This document shows, one piece after another, positions 1 through 5,527 of a stretch of 12,423 nt of DNA (the first letter of the stretch is position 1; every line of letters begins with the position of its first letter). The notes under the pieces were generated by a model. It had not been told where the DNA came from. It ran no database searches and saw only the letters and a list, made by a program, of their open reading frames with translations. The position numbers and the translations under genes were made by a program. The stretch comes from Methanoregula sp. Lineage in GTDB: Archaea; Halobacteriota; Methanomicrobia; Methanomicrobiales; Methanospirillaceae. Where the stretch lies: assembly GCA_030653335.1 (NCBI GenBank), contig JAURZP010000546.1, positions 1-12,423 on the forward strand. The letters run 5' to 3'.

Positions 1-209
1 CAGCTCCAAACAGGCCGGTTTTCTTCCGTGTAAATACTCCGGAATCCCGTATAAAGCCCAAAACAGGAACTTTTGAAAAAACACCCCCAAAAACCCGCTT
101 AACTGGCCGGTCGAGAAGTGCCGGTTCCGGGTAATCGGGGCATGGAATAGACCCGGATGGTCATTTTTTGGGGTATGAGAGGGACCAGGTCACCTCAAGT
201 GATTTGGTA
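1..209. repeat. Long direct repeat, copy 1
   Basis: Positions 1-160 match 331-490 with only three differences (at 117, 125 and 159). Similarity then decays and is lost at about 209. The offset is exactly 330 bp. The left edge is set by the window, so the repeat may extend upstream. It contains a TATA-like GTATAAAG (49-56), an A-rich stretch with a C-run, and a perfect 7-bp inverted pair TCCGGGT (126-132) / ACCCGGA (151-157). It has no open reading frame of note and no coding character. The sharp identity suggests recent duplication or homogenisation of a non-coding element. Function unknown. Confidence 0.93.
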
Positions 210-330
210 TATGAGAGGGTGAACTCCCGGAATTGATAGAGCTAACATCGGGATCCAAAACAGCCCTATCTGTTCTTAAAACCTCCCCACCCATAGTTCC
301 TCAATTCCCCATCCCGATCCTTCATCCAAA
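210..330. other. Gene-free spacer between the two repeat copies
   Basis: This spacer of about 121 bp does not resemble the repeat body. It has one 8-bp inverted pair, ATCGGGAT (247-254) and ATCCCGAT (311-318), 56 bp apart. Short echoes of the repeat start also occur: ATCCAAAACAGC near 253 and ATCCAAACAGC near 324. A GTATATGAGAGG string at about 206 echoes GTATGAGAGG at about 173. No gene, RNA gene or clear promoter is visible. Confidence 0.5.
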
Positions 331-538
331 CAGCTCCAAACAGGCCGGTTTTCTTCCGTGTAAATACTCCGGAATCCCGTATAAAGCCCAAAACAGGAAC
401 TTTTGAAAAAACACCCCCAAAAACCCGCTTAACTGGCCGGTCGAGACGTGCCGGCTCCGGGTAATCGGGGCATGGAATAGACCCGGATAGCCATTTTCGG
501 GGTTATGAGTGTGAGCAGGTCACCTCAGGTGATCAGTA
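331..538. repeat. Long direct repeat, copy 2
   Basis: This is the second copy of the repeat at 1-209. The TCCGGGT/ACCCGGA stem is fully conserved here (456-462 and 481-487). Differences cluster in the last 50 bp. There, copy 2 carries a clean inverted repeat (518-534) that is imperfect in copy 1. This copy ends only 9 bp from the fen stop codon, so it forms the 3' flank of that gene. Positions 1-546 as a whole contain no gene that I can support. Confidence 0.93.
518..534 (-). terminator. Inverted repeat just past the fen stop; possible terminator or mRNA end
   Basis: TCACCT-C-AGGTGA (520-532) is a perfect 6-bp inverted repeat around one base. One G-T pair and one G-C pair extend it to 518-534. 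It begins 13 nt beyond the fen stop codon in the direction of fen transcription. No T-run follows, so an intrinsic terminator of the usual kind is not clear. A short dyad for a DNA-binding protein is an alternative. Confidence 0.3.
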
Positions 539-546
539 TAAGATCC

Positions 547-1548
547 CTAAAACCAGCTCTCCAGCGTCTTCTGCCCCGCCTTGACCGTAAAATTCTCAAG
601 CGCCTTGTTCACCCGTTCTTCAGAGAATTCATAGCCATCGCAGAGCATCTTTTTTATCCCCGCCATATCGGGGTGCCCCCATACGAGCGTATAATCGTTC
701 GTTACCGGGGGATGCAGGAAGAGGTCCATCACCGGTGCAGGATCGAAGTCCGGCTGCTTCTCTTTGAGTTTTTGTAAAAACTCACCTTTCTGCACGATCT
801 TAAGACCGGTCTTGGCACCAACACCGTCAACACCCGCGTTGAAATCAGTTCCCGTCAGGATGCTGATCTCGATCAGCTGCTCGCGGGTGAGGTGAAGGCC
901 AGCCAGCACTTCTGAAAGAACAATCCGTTCCGGACTCACCGTAATAATCCGGCCCCGCATCTTGCGTTTGCCGCTTACAGTAAGATTGCGGACAAGAGTA
1001 GGGGCACCGAACAGCAGCGTATCATAGTCCTGTGACACCACATACCGGGCTTCACCTTTTGCCACCATGTAGGATGCCTGCGCTTCCCCCTCGCCGGGTG
1101 CCTGCACATACGGGATTCCCAAAAGCCTGAGCAGTTCTTTTGAAGATTCGATTATTGCTGCATCCACCCGGGTTGCGGATCTGGCCTGCTTGTATGCCTC
1201 TGCCTCATCCCCGCGTTCGACCGCTTCTTTCCAGCGTTCCCCCGCCGTGTCGCGGATCTGCCTGCGCTGATCGATGGTCGCCTGCTTGAGTTCGCCGGGT
1301 TTTCCGTCAAAGACCAGAACCGGCTTGATCCCTTTATCCATGAAATTTGCAATCCGGAACAGGATGCCGGAGAGGTGAGAGGTGACCCGCCCGCGCCCGT
1401 CCATCAAAGGGGTGCCATCCGGCTGCCGGATGATTGTTAAGAACTGGTAGAGAGTGTTGTTTGCATCGATTGCAGCGATACCTGGAATGGTCTCTAACGT
1501 GACCGGTGTCTTATACTCTGCCAGAATATCCCGTAGTGCAACGCCCAT
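547..1548 (-). CDS. fen: Flap endonuclease FEN-1 (structure-specific 5' nuclease)
   Basis: Predicted 333-residue archaeal FEN-1. It cleaves 5' flaps left by strand displacement during Okazaki-fragment maturation and base-excision repair. The metal-binding carboxylates expected of the family are all visible: D28 (IDANN), D81 (FDGKP), E153 and E155 (APGEGEAQ), D174 and D176 (SQDYD), and D235 (TGTD), followed by the helix-hairpin-helix region GVDGVGAKTG. The last eight residues, QKTLESWF, are a textbook PCNA-interacting box. The start is well supported: MGV is the conserved N-terminus, whose free amino end contributes to activity in the family. AGGTGA (1555-1560 on the opposite strand) lies 6 nt upstream. 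Length is normal. The gene appears monocistronic and is divergent from the A22 protease gene. Only the presence of a long repeat directly past its stop is unusual. Confidence 0.97.
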   Translation of the reverse strand: MGVALRDILAEYKTPVTLETIPGIAAIDANNTLYQFLTIIRQPDGTPLMDGRGRVTSHLSGILFRIANFMDKGIKPVLVFDGKPGELKQATIDQRRQIRDTAGERWKEAVERGDEAEAYKQARSATRVDAAIIESSKELLRLLGIPYVQAPGEGEAQASYMVAKGEARYVVSQDYDTLLFGAPTLVRNLTVSGKRKMRGRIITVSPERIVLSEVLAGLHLTREQLIEISILTGTDFNAGVDGVGAKTGLKIVQKGEFLQKLKEKQPDFDPAPVMDLFLHPPVTNDYTLVWGHPDMAGIKKMLCDGYEFSEERVNKALENFTVKAGQKTLESWF

Positions 1549-1731
1549 TCTTGTTCACCTTTCTGGTACCTTGTTATTTGTATTCACGTTTAGCCTATTC
1601 GGCATTGTGTTTGGTGAGATTGGGGATGACTATGACGACCGTGAAAAGGGATATACTACAGGGTAATCACGCATGTCCATGCTTTTAGATGATGAGAGCA
1701 CAGTAATTAACTATATTTTCGGAGCACCCGA
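1549..1731. promoter_or_regulatory. Divergent promoter region between fen and the A22 protease
   Basis: This 183-bp gap separates two divergent starts, so it should hold both promoters. For the + strand gene, an A-rich stretch followed by GATATACTA (1650-1658) is a reasonable BRE/TATA candidate. It would start transcription near 1680 and give a leader of about 50 nt. GGAG (1721-1724) lies 7 nt before the ATG and is its ribosome binding site. A second AT-rich site, TTAACTATATTTT (1707-1719), lies too close to the start codon to be its TATA box. I could not single out a convincing TATA box for fen. Confidence 0.35.
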
Positions 1732-2625
1732 ATGGACACAAAAAATCTGATTCCCCTTCTCGCAATGCCGCTCCTGCTCCTTGCAGTCGAGATAGGAGCA
1801 TTACTCATATCACTACCCGTTCAGGCATCAGGGATCGTTGCATTTGAAGATCCCACCTCGCTTGAAAACCCGGTCGTCTTTATCCTGATCCTGCTGGTCT
1901 TTACCGGTTTTTTGCTCGTCTTAATCAAATACGATATGAAAAAAGTGATCGCAGCAGTTATCGGGCTCTCGCTCTTTTTTACGTTTGCGTATATCTTTGC
2001 TGCCCTCATCTACGCGACAATGGGAGCTTCAGACATTGCCAACATCGTGGTGCTGGTACTGGCGATACTTGCAACTGCGCTCCTGTACAAATACCCGGAA
2101 TGGTACGTGATCGATGCGCTCGGCATCCTGATAGGCGCCGGAGTAGCCTCGATCTTTGGTGTTTCGTTAGATGTCCTGCCGGTAGTCATCCTTCTCATCC
2201 TGCTTGCTTTATATGACGCGATCTCGGTCTACAAGACCAAACACATGATCACCCTCGCAGAAGGTGTCATCGATCTCAAGACCCCGATCCTATTTGTGAT
2301 CCCAAAGCGGCGTGACTACTCGTTCATAAAAGATGGCATCGGAAAACTGGGTGATGGTGGGGAGCGGGCTGCGTTCATCATCGGCATGGGTGACATGATC
2401 ATGCCCTCCATACTGGTAGTTTCGGCCAATGTTTTCATAAAAGGGGCAAAACTTGGCGGGATCATCAATCTCCCCGCGCTTGGTGCAATCATCGGATCGC
2501 TGGCCGGTCTCTGCGTACTTTTGTATTTTGTCATGTCGGGAAAACCCCAGGCCGGACTTCCGCCATTGAACGGCGGCACTATCCTGGGATTCCTGGTCGG
2601 ACTTGCCGTGATGACGTGGTTGTGA
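1732..2625 (+). CDS. Presenilin/signal-peptide-peptidase-type intramembrane aspartyl protease (family A22)
   Basis: Predicted 297-residue polytopic membrane protein with about nine hydrophobic segments. It should cut substrates within the membrane using two aspartates. D162 sits in LALYDAISVYKTKHM, the YD motif of presenilin transmembrane segment 6. D221 sits in GMGDMIMPS, the GxGD motif of segment 7. Spacing and numbering closely follow the structurally studied archaeal homologue PSH of Methanoculleus marisnigri. The PAL motif of segment 9 appears as a variant, LPPLNGG (276-282). A charged, probably cytosolic loop (about 181-212) separates segments 6 and 7, as in the family. GGAG (1721-1724) supports this start, and a hairpin terminator follows the stop, so it is probably monocistronic. 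Natural substrates of archaeal A22 proteases are largely unknown. Substrate choice cannot be inferred from the neighbours. Confidence 0.92.
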   Translation: MDTKNLIPLLAMPLLLLAVEIGALLISLPVQASGIVAFEDPTSLENPVVFILILLVFTGFLLVLIKYDMKKVIAAVIGLSLFFTFAYIFAALIYATMGASDIANIVVLVLAILATALLYKYPEWYVIDALGILIGAGVASIFGVSLDVLPVVILLILLALYDAISVYKTKHMITLAEGVIDLKTPILFVIPKRRDYSFIKDGIGKLGDGGERAAFIIGMGDMIMPSILVVSANVFIKGAKLGGIINLPALGAIIGSLAGLCVLLYFVMSGKPQAGLPPLNGGTILGFLVGLAVMTWL

Positions 2626-2629
2626 TGAG

Positions 2630-2669
2630 GATGAAAAAGGGAAATTTTCATCGGGTTCACATTTTTTTT
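2630..2669 (+). terminator. Hairpin and T-run after the A22 protease gene
   Basis: GATGAAAA (2630-2637) and TTTTCATC (2645-2652) form a perfect 8-bp stem with a 7-nt loop, 4 nt past the stop codon. A run of eight T residues follows at 2662-2669. Archaeal termination depends mainly on the T-run, so the end of the transcript is likely near 2670. Confidence 0.65.
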
Positions 2670-2696
2670 AAATCAACACAATCCTGAATAAAATGG

Positions 2697-2810
2697 ATTA
2701 TGATGAATGCTGCCGTCAAAGACGGGGCTTCCTGTGCGGTGGGATTTATGACTAAAAAGCTGATATCTTATTTCACGTCAGTGATTAAGGCCCGATGCGG
2801 AGCCCCTCAC
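2697..2810 (-). mobile_element. Possible relic of an IS200/IS605-type element end
   Basis: Read on the minus strand, this stretch contains GGAAGCCCCGTCTTTGACGG, which includes a small hairpin (2713-2717 with 2721-2725, loop AAA) directly after GGAAGCCCC. This layout resembles right ends of archaeal IS605/IS1341 elements carrying tnpB. On the plus strand, GCGGAGCCCCTCAC (2797-2810) has a similar look, and GGGGCT (2724-2729) and AGCCCC (2801-2806) are inverted to each other. There is no tnpA or tnpB reading frame. If the reading is right it is an internally deleted copy of about 110 bp. The resemblance is judged by eye from family knowledge. Confidence 0.3.
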
Positions 2811-2840
2811 AATTTTTAACTATTGACAATTTTCATGGTT

Positions 2841-2870
2841 ACGGGATGAACATGATTTGTTCATGCCCGT
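2841..2870. other. 12-bp hairpin in a convergent gap
   Basis: ACGGG-ATGAACA (2841-2852) pairs with TGTTCAT-G-CCCGT (2858-2870), giving 5 + 7 bp with one bulged G and a 5-nt loop. It lies 26 bp beyond the GTPase stop codon (minus strand) and about 200 bp past the A22 protease. It may be a 3'-end structure for the GTPase transcript, but no clear T-run follows on that strand. The rest of 2626-2895 contains the upstream terminator and the IS-like remnant, and no gene. Confidence 0.5.
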
Positions 2871-2895
2871 TTCTTAACAGGCAATAAAAGATGAA

Positions 2896-3996
2896 TCAGA
2901 CTGTCTCTGGAGTTATACCCGCCCGATCTGTGCGAGGCTTCCGGTGCAACCGTTTCCGTTTGGGTTTTTTGACTTTTTCAGCTTCAGGATCTTCATCCAT
3001 CTCCGCTTCTTCGGGTTCATGGATGATGGGGGACCGGATATCTGAAACAGTCCTCTTCTTCCGTTCCACCGGTTCCGGCTTGTGTAACAGTATCTCTGCA
3101 AGCACTGCATCAACCCCGTCTCCGTTCAGGGTTGACATTGTCATGTAACCATCCGCCCCGACAATATCAGACTTGTTGGCAACAACAATCATGGGCACGT
3201 CTACCATCCCTGCTACTTCATCGTGCAGGTGGATCTGGGCTTTCATGGAATAACCGCAGTGCTCTGATGGGTCAAGGATGAAGAGTACCACATCTGCGAC
3301 ATTCATCATCGCAGAGAGTGCCTGCCGCTCGATCTGGTTGCGTTCCTCTGCCGGGCGATCGAGAATGCCCGGCGTATCGACAAACTGGATTCGCTCGCGT
3401 GGAAGGTCCCGGTGTCCAATAATGATCCCTTTGGTGGTGAACGGGTACGCTGCCACTTCAGGGGCGGCTGAGGATACCCTCCTGATAAACGAGGATTTCC
3501 CTACATTGGGGTAGCCTGCAATCACAATAGTAAAAGCTTCCTCCACGTGGGGAAGATGGCGCAGGACATTTCTCACCTCGTTTAAGAAGTGCAGGTCCTT
3601 ATCGATCTGGTGCACCATGGAGGCGAGGCGGGCCACCGCGCGTTTACGCACAATAAGAGTATCAGCTGCCTTTCTGGACTGCACTGCTAACTGGTTTCCC
3701 ACCATTTTTGTATGCTTGGCTGCCCAGCCCACCGCACCGAGCGACATTTTTATTCGTTCAATCCCGTAAAGGATATCGGCCAGTTCCCGGTAAAACGGGG
3801 GGAGGTCATCAAATTCGGGAAATCCCCGTATGATATAAACAAGGCGATCGTGAACCGCTGCACCAACAGCCCGTACAAACTCTTCGTTTGCGCGCTCCTT
3901 GTTGGTTTTTTCTTTCATCTTCTTTGCTGCACGGCGGAAACTCCGGTCAAGGATCTCATCCGCAGTTGGCACCGTCGGCATTTTTTCAAATTCCAT
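2896..3996 (-). CDS. NOG1-like TRAFAC GTPase, probable large-ribosomal-subunit assembly factor
   Basis: Predicted 366-residue GTPase. The N-terminal helical part (1-155) includes FEKMPTVPTADEILD, the NOG1 signature at the extreme N-terminus. The G domain follows: G1 GYPNVGKSS (161-169), threonines for G2 in PFTTKG (185-190), G3 DTPG (207-210) and G4 NKSD (274-277). Eukaryotic Nog1 acts in 60S maturation; a matching role in archaea is inferred. The C-terminal tail (about 325-366) is first acidic, then strongly basic, and looks disordered, as suits an rRNA-associated protein. Start choice: M1 keeps the FEK.PTVP motif conserved in the family. However, a TATA-like site at 4009-4019 would place the transcript start near 3986, just before M6 (3981). 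A leaderless product five residues shorter is therefore possible. It is divergent from the CBS regulator. Confidence 0.9.
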   Translation of the reverse strand: MEFEKMPTVPTADEILDRSFRRAAKKMKEKTNKERANEEFVRAVGAAVHDRLVYIIRGFPEFDDLPPFYRELADILYGIERIKMSLGAVGWAAKHTKMVGNQLAVQSRKAADTLIVRKRAVARLASMVHQIDKDLHFLNEVRNVLRHLPHVEEAFTIVIAGYPNVGKSSFIRRVSSAAPEVAAYPFTTKGIIIGHRDLPRERIQFVDTPGILDRPAEERNQIERQALSAMMNVADVVLFILDPSEHCGYSMKAQIHLHDEVAGMVDVPMIVVANKSDIVGADGYMTMSTLNGDGVDAVLAEILLHKPEPVERKKRTVSDIRSPIIHEPEEAEMDEDPEAEKVKKPKRKRLHRKPRTDRAGITPETV

Positions 3997-4008
3997 AAAT
4001 CGCTTACC

Positions 4009-4019
4009 TATATATTAAT
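4009..4019. promoter_or_regulatory. TATA-like element shared by two divergent genes
   Basis: TATATATTAAT (4009-4019) is the only strong TATA-like sequence in the 46 bp between the GTPase start (3996) and the CBS regulator start (4043). It is nearly symmetrical and reads as a TATA box on both strands. With the usual spacing of 26-27 bp, transcription would begin near 4040 on the + strand, leaving a leader of about 3 nt for the regulator. On the - strand it would begin near 3986, inside the annotated GTPase start. Neither start codon has a convincing Shine-Dalgarno sequence, which fits leaderless initiation. Confidence 0.5.
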
Positions 4020-4042
4020 GGACAGTCATACGGTTTATCGTT

Positions 4043-4924
4043 ATGGACCTGTCCCTGATCCAGAAAGATATCTTAATTACCTTAATCACCCTCTACCACC
4101 GGCAGTCCCACTCAATAAAAGGTGAAGATATCGCCAACCTGATCCAGCGCAACCCCGGTACCGTGCGCAACCAGATGCAGGCATTAAAGGCGATCGGCCT
4201 TGTGGATGGGGTGCCCGGTCCTAAAGGGGGGTACATGCCCACGGGGCTTGCCTACAAGGCACTCAATCTCAAAGTATCCGAAGCGGGGGATTCAGATGTC
4301 GCCATCAGCAGGAATGGAAACCTGGTTGCCGGGGCAAATGTCCAGGAGATCGCTTTTACTACACTGTGTCATCCGGATATCTGCCATGCGGTGATCAAGC
4401 TGGTCGGGAGTGCGAAACTCTTTGAAGTTGGGGACCAGGTCACTGTTGGGCCCACTCCAGTTAACAAGCTCCTGATTCGTGGCGAAGTGTTTGGCAAAGA
4501 CGAATCCACACAATCCCTCCTCATCGCCACATCAGAGATCATCTCGCTTCCAAAAAAACCGATCCGGCACTACATGAGCAGTCCGCTCAAAACACTCACT
4601 CATTTAAACACGCTTTATGATGCACTTGTCCTTTTTAACCACGAACATATTCACGGAGCCCCCATACTCAAAAACGGGAAGCTGGCCGGTATTATTACTA
4701 TGAGCGATATTGCAAAATCCATAGAAAAGAACCTGCCCCTGACAACAAAAGTGACAGAGGTGATGACAACTGATGTCGTGGAAGCCACTTCAGATACCCG
4801 GCTTTTTAATGTGATCAGCAGGTTCAAGGAGCGCGAGATTGGCCGACTGGTCGTAGTTGAGAATGGGATCCCTGTTGGGATTATTACCCAGTCTGATATC
4901 ATTAAGGTATTTCCCGCGCTCTAA
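4043..4924 (+). CDS. Winged-helix transcriptional regulator with C-terminal CBS pair
   Basis: Predicted 293-residue protein of the archaeal group often described as regulators with C-terminal CBS domains (COG2524-like). Residues 1-70 form a winged helix-turn-helix: QKDILITLITLY, then a recognition region GEDIANLIQRNPGTVRNQM and a wing with GPKGGYMPT. Residues 75-170 are a less familiar linking domain. Two CBS motifs follow, about 172-231 (ending GKLAGIITMSDIAK) and 237-290 (ending GIPVGIITQSDIIK). CBS pairs usually bind adenine nucleotides or S-adenosylmethionine, so ligand-controlled DNA binding is likely; the ligand is not readable here. The start lies about 30 bp from a TATA-like site with no Shine-Dalgarno, pointing to a nearly leaderless mRNA. 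Targets are unknown. Autoregulation, or control of the divergent GTPase gene, is plausible from the layout alone. Confidence 0.85.
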   Translation: MDLSLIQKDILITLITLYHRQSHSIKGEDIANLIQRNPGTVRNQMQALKAIGLVDGVPGPKGGYMPTGLAYKALNLKVSEAGDSDVAISRNGNLVAGANVQEIAFTTLCHPDICHAVIKLVGSAKLFEVGDQVTVGPTPVNKLLIRGEVFGKDESTQSLLIATSEIISLPKKPIRHYMSSPLKTLTHLNTLYDALVLFNHEHIHGAPILKNGKLAGIITMSDIAKSIEKNLPLTTKVTEVMTTDVVEATSDTRLFNVISRFKEREIGRLVVVENGIPVGIITQSDIIKVFPAL

Positions 4925-4934
4925 AACAACATCT

Positions 4935-4966
4935 TTAGATATTTTAAATGAAATTGTATGAATGGA
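4935..4966 (+). promoter_or_regulatory. Candidate TATA region and ribosome binding site for the histone gene
   Basis: TTTAGATATTTTAAAT (4934-4949) is the TATA-like stretch ahead of the histone. GGAG (4963-4966) lies 9 nt before the ATG at 4976 and is what favours this start over the in-frame ATG at 4958. The predicted transcription start (about 4967-4971) falls so near the ATG that the GGAG might not be in the mRNA. Which signal is used is open. Confidence 0.4.
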
Positions 4967-4975
4967 GAAGTAAAC

Positions 4976-5185
4976 ATGACAGAATTATCCCAGGCTGCAG
5001 TTGAACGAATTATTAAAAACACCGGTGCCGAGCGTGTCAGTGCTGACGCCTGCAAAACCCTTGCAGAGCTAATGGAAGATTACGGGACATTCCTTGCAAA
5101 AGAGGCAAAGAAGATGTCAGACCATGCGGGCAGGAAGACCATGCGTGGATCGGATATCCAGATGGCTGCTGATCTTTTCAAATGA
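4976..5185 (+). CDS. Archaeal histone (HMf family)
   Basis: Predicted 69-residue histone-fold protein that wraps and compacts chromosomal DNA as dimers and larger stacks. It aligns over its whole length with HMfB, offset by one residue. The DNA-contacting R11, R20, K54 and T55 are present, in GAERVSADA (17-25) and HAGRKT (50-55). H50 and D60 of the dimer-dimer interface and the small G17 that permits tight superhelical stacking are kept, so extended hypernucleosome formation is compatible with the sequence. There is no N- or C-terminal tail. An in-frame ATG at 4958 would add MNGEVN, which is not typical of the family. The GGAG at 4963-4966 favours 4976. It follows the CBS regulator by 51 bp with its own TATA-like region, and is followed by a T-run. 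Confidence 0.95.
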   Translation: MTELSQAAVERIIKNTGAERVSADACKTLAELMEDYGTFLAKEAKKMSDHAGRKTMRGSDIQMAADLFK

Positions 5186-5206
5186 CCATTAAGTAAGTAA
5201 TTATTC

Positions 5207-5240
5207 AAAAAAACTCTTTTTTATCCCGTTCTTTTAGAAC
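5207..5240 (+). terminator. T-rich terminator after the histone gene
   Basis: An A-run (5207-5213) is followed almost at once by a T-run (5217-5222), about 30 nt past the histone stop. A small second hairpin follows, GTTCT (5228-5232) with AGAAC (5236-5240) and loop TTT. The T-run is the likely archaeal termination signal, insulating the highly expressed histone gene from the next gene. Confidence 0.5.
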
Positions 5241-5242
5241 AG

Positions 5243-5252
5243 TTTAAATATT
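5243..5252 (+). promoter_or_regulatory. TATA box for a leaderless PRC-barrel mRNA
   Basis: TTTAAATATT (5243-5252) is an archaeal-type TATA box centred about 26 bp before the ATG at 5273. The predicted transcript start therefore coincides with the start codon. No Shine-Dalgarno is present between them, consistent with a leaderless message. Confidence 0.6.
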
Positions 5253-5272
5253 TATACATCGTCAATTTTTTA

Positions 5273-5527
5273 ATGACACGTGTATTTGCCCGCGCTCTCT
5301 CGCGAAAGAAGATTATGAGCAACGATGGGAAGCTTATCGGTACCCTAAAGAACATCAGGGTAGATTTTGATTCCGGACAGGTTGTCGAGATGCTCGTTCA
5401 CCCGGACCAGACATTTGACACTGCAAATTATGATATGGAAGATGACAAGATCTTAAAAATTTCCTTTGAATCGGTCAAGGATATCAAAGATTATATTGTC
5501 GTTGATCGTTTTTCAGCGCGAAGATAG
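5273..5527 (+). CDS. Small PRC-barrel protein, CdpB-like
   Basis: Predicted 84-residue soluble protein made of a single PRC-barrel-type beta domain. Visible family features are the KKIMSNDGKLIGTLKNI strand-turn-strand near the N-terminus, DFDSGQVVEMLV in the middle, and the closing FESVKDIKDYIVVDR. There is no signal peptide or membrane segment. Archaeal PRC-barrel proteins of this size and layout include CdpB1/CdpB2 of haloarchaea, which act with SepF in FtsZ-based division. Assignment to that role here rests on resemblance recalled from the family and is unproven; RNA-processing roles of PRC barrels are an alternative. It has its own TATA box with leaderless spacing. Its last 37 bp overlap the 3' end of the convergent pgp gene. 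Confidence 0.8.
   Translation: MTRVFARALSRKKIMSNDGKLIGTLKNIRVDFDSGQVVEMLVHPDQTFDTANYDMEDDKILKISFESVKDIKDYIVVDRFSARR

Noticed and set aside
61..110. Possible G-quadruplex on the minus strand of the repeat
   Set aside because: G-runs are present but the loops between them are long and uneven, so a stable four-run structure is not convincing.
1..538. CRISPR array
   Set aside because: The repeats are ~208 bp with only two copies and one 121-bp spacer. There are no short regular repeats and no cas genes.
505..777. 90-codon plus-strand frame starting in repeat copy 2
   Set aside because: It runs antisense over the C-terminal part of fen and starts in non-coding repeat. The fen frame has all family motifs, so this is a shadow.
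3712..4125. 137-codon plus-strand frame across the GTPase start and the divergent gap
   Set aside because: It is antisense to NOG1-like coding sequence and overlaps the regulator start in another frame, with no recognisable domain.
4958..4975. Six-residue N-terminal extension of the histone (MNGEVN)
   Set aside because: The GGAG lies inside it with correct spacing for ATG 4976, and archaeal histones of this type start directly at the fold.
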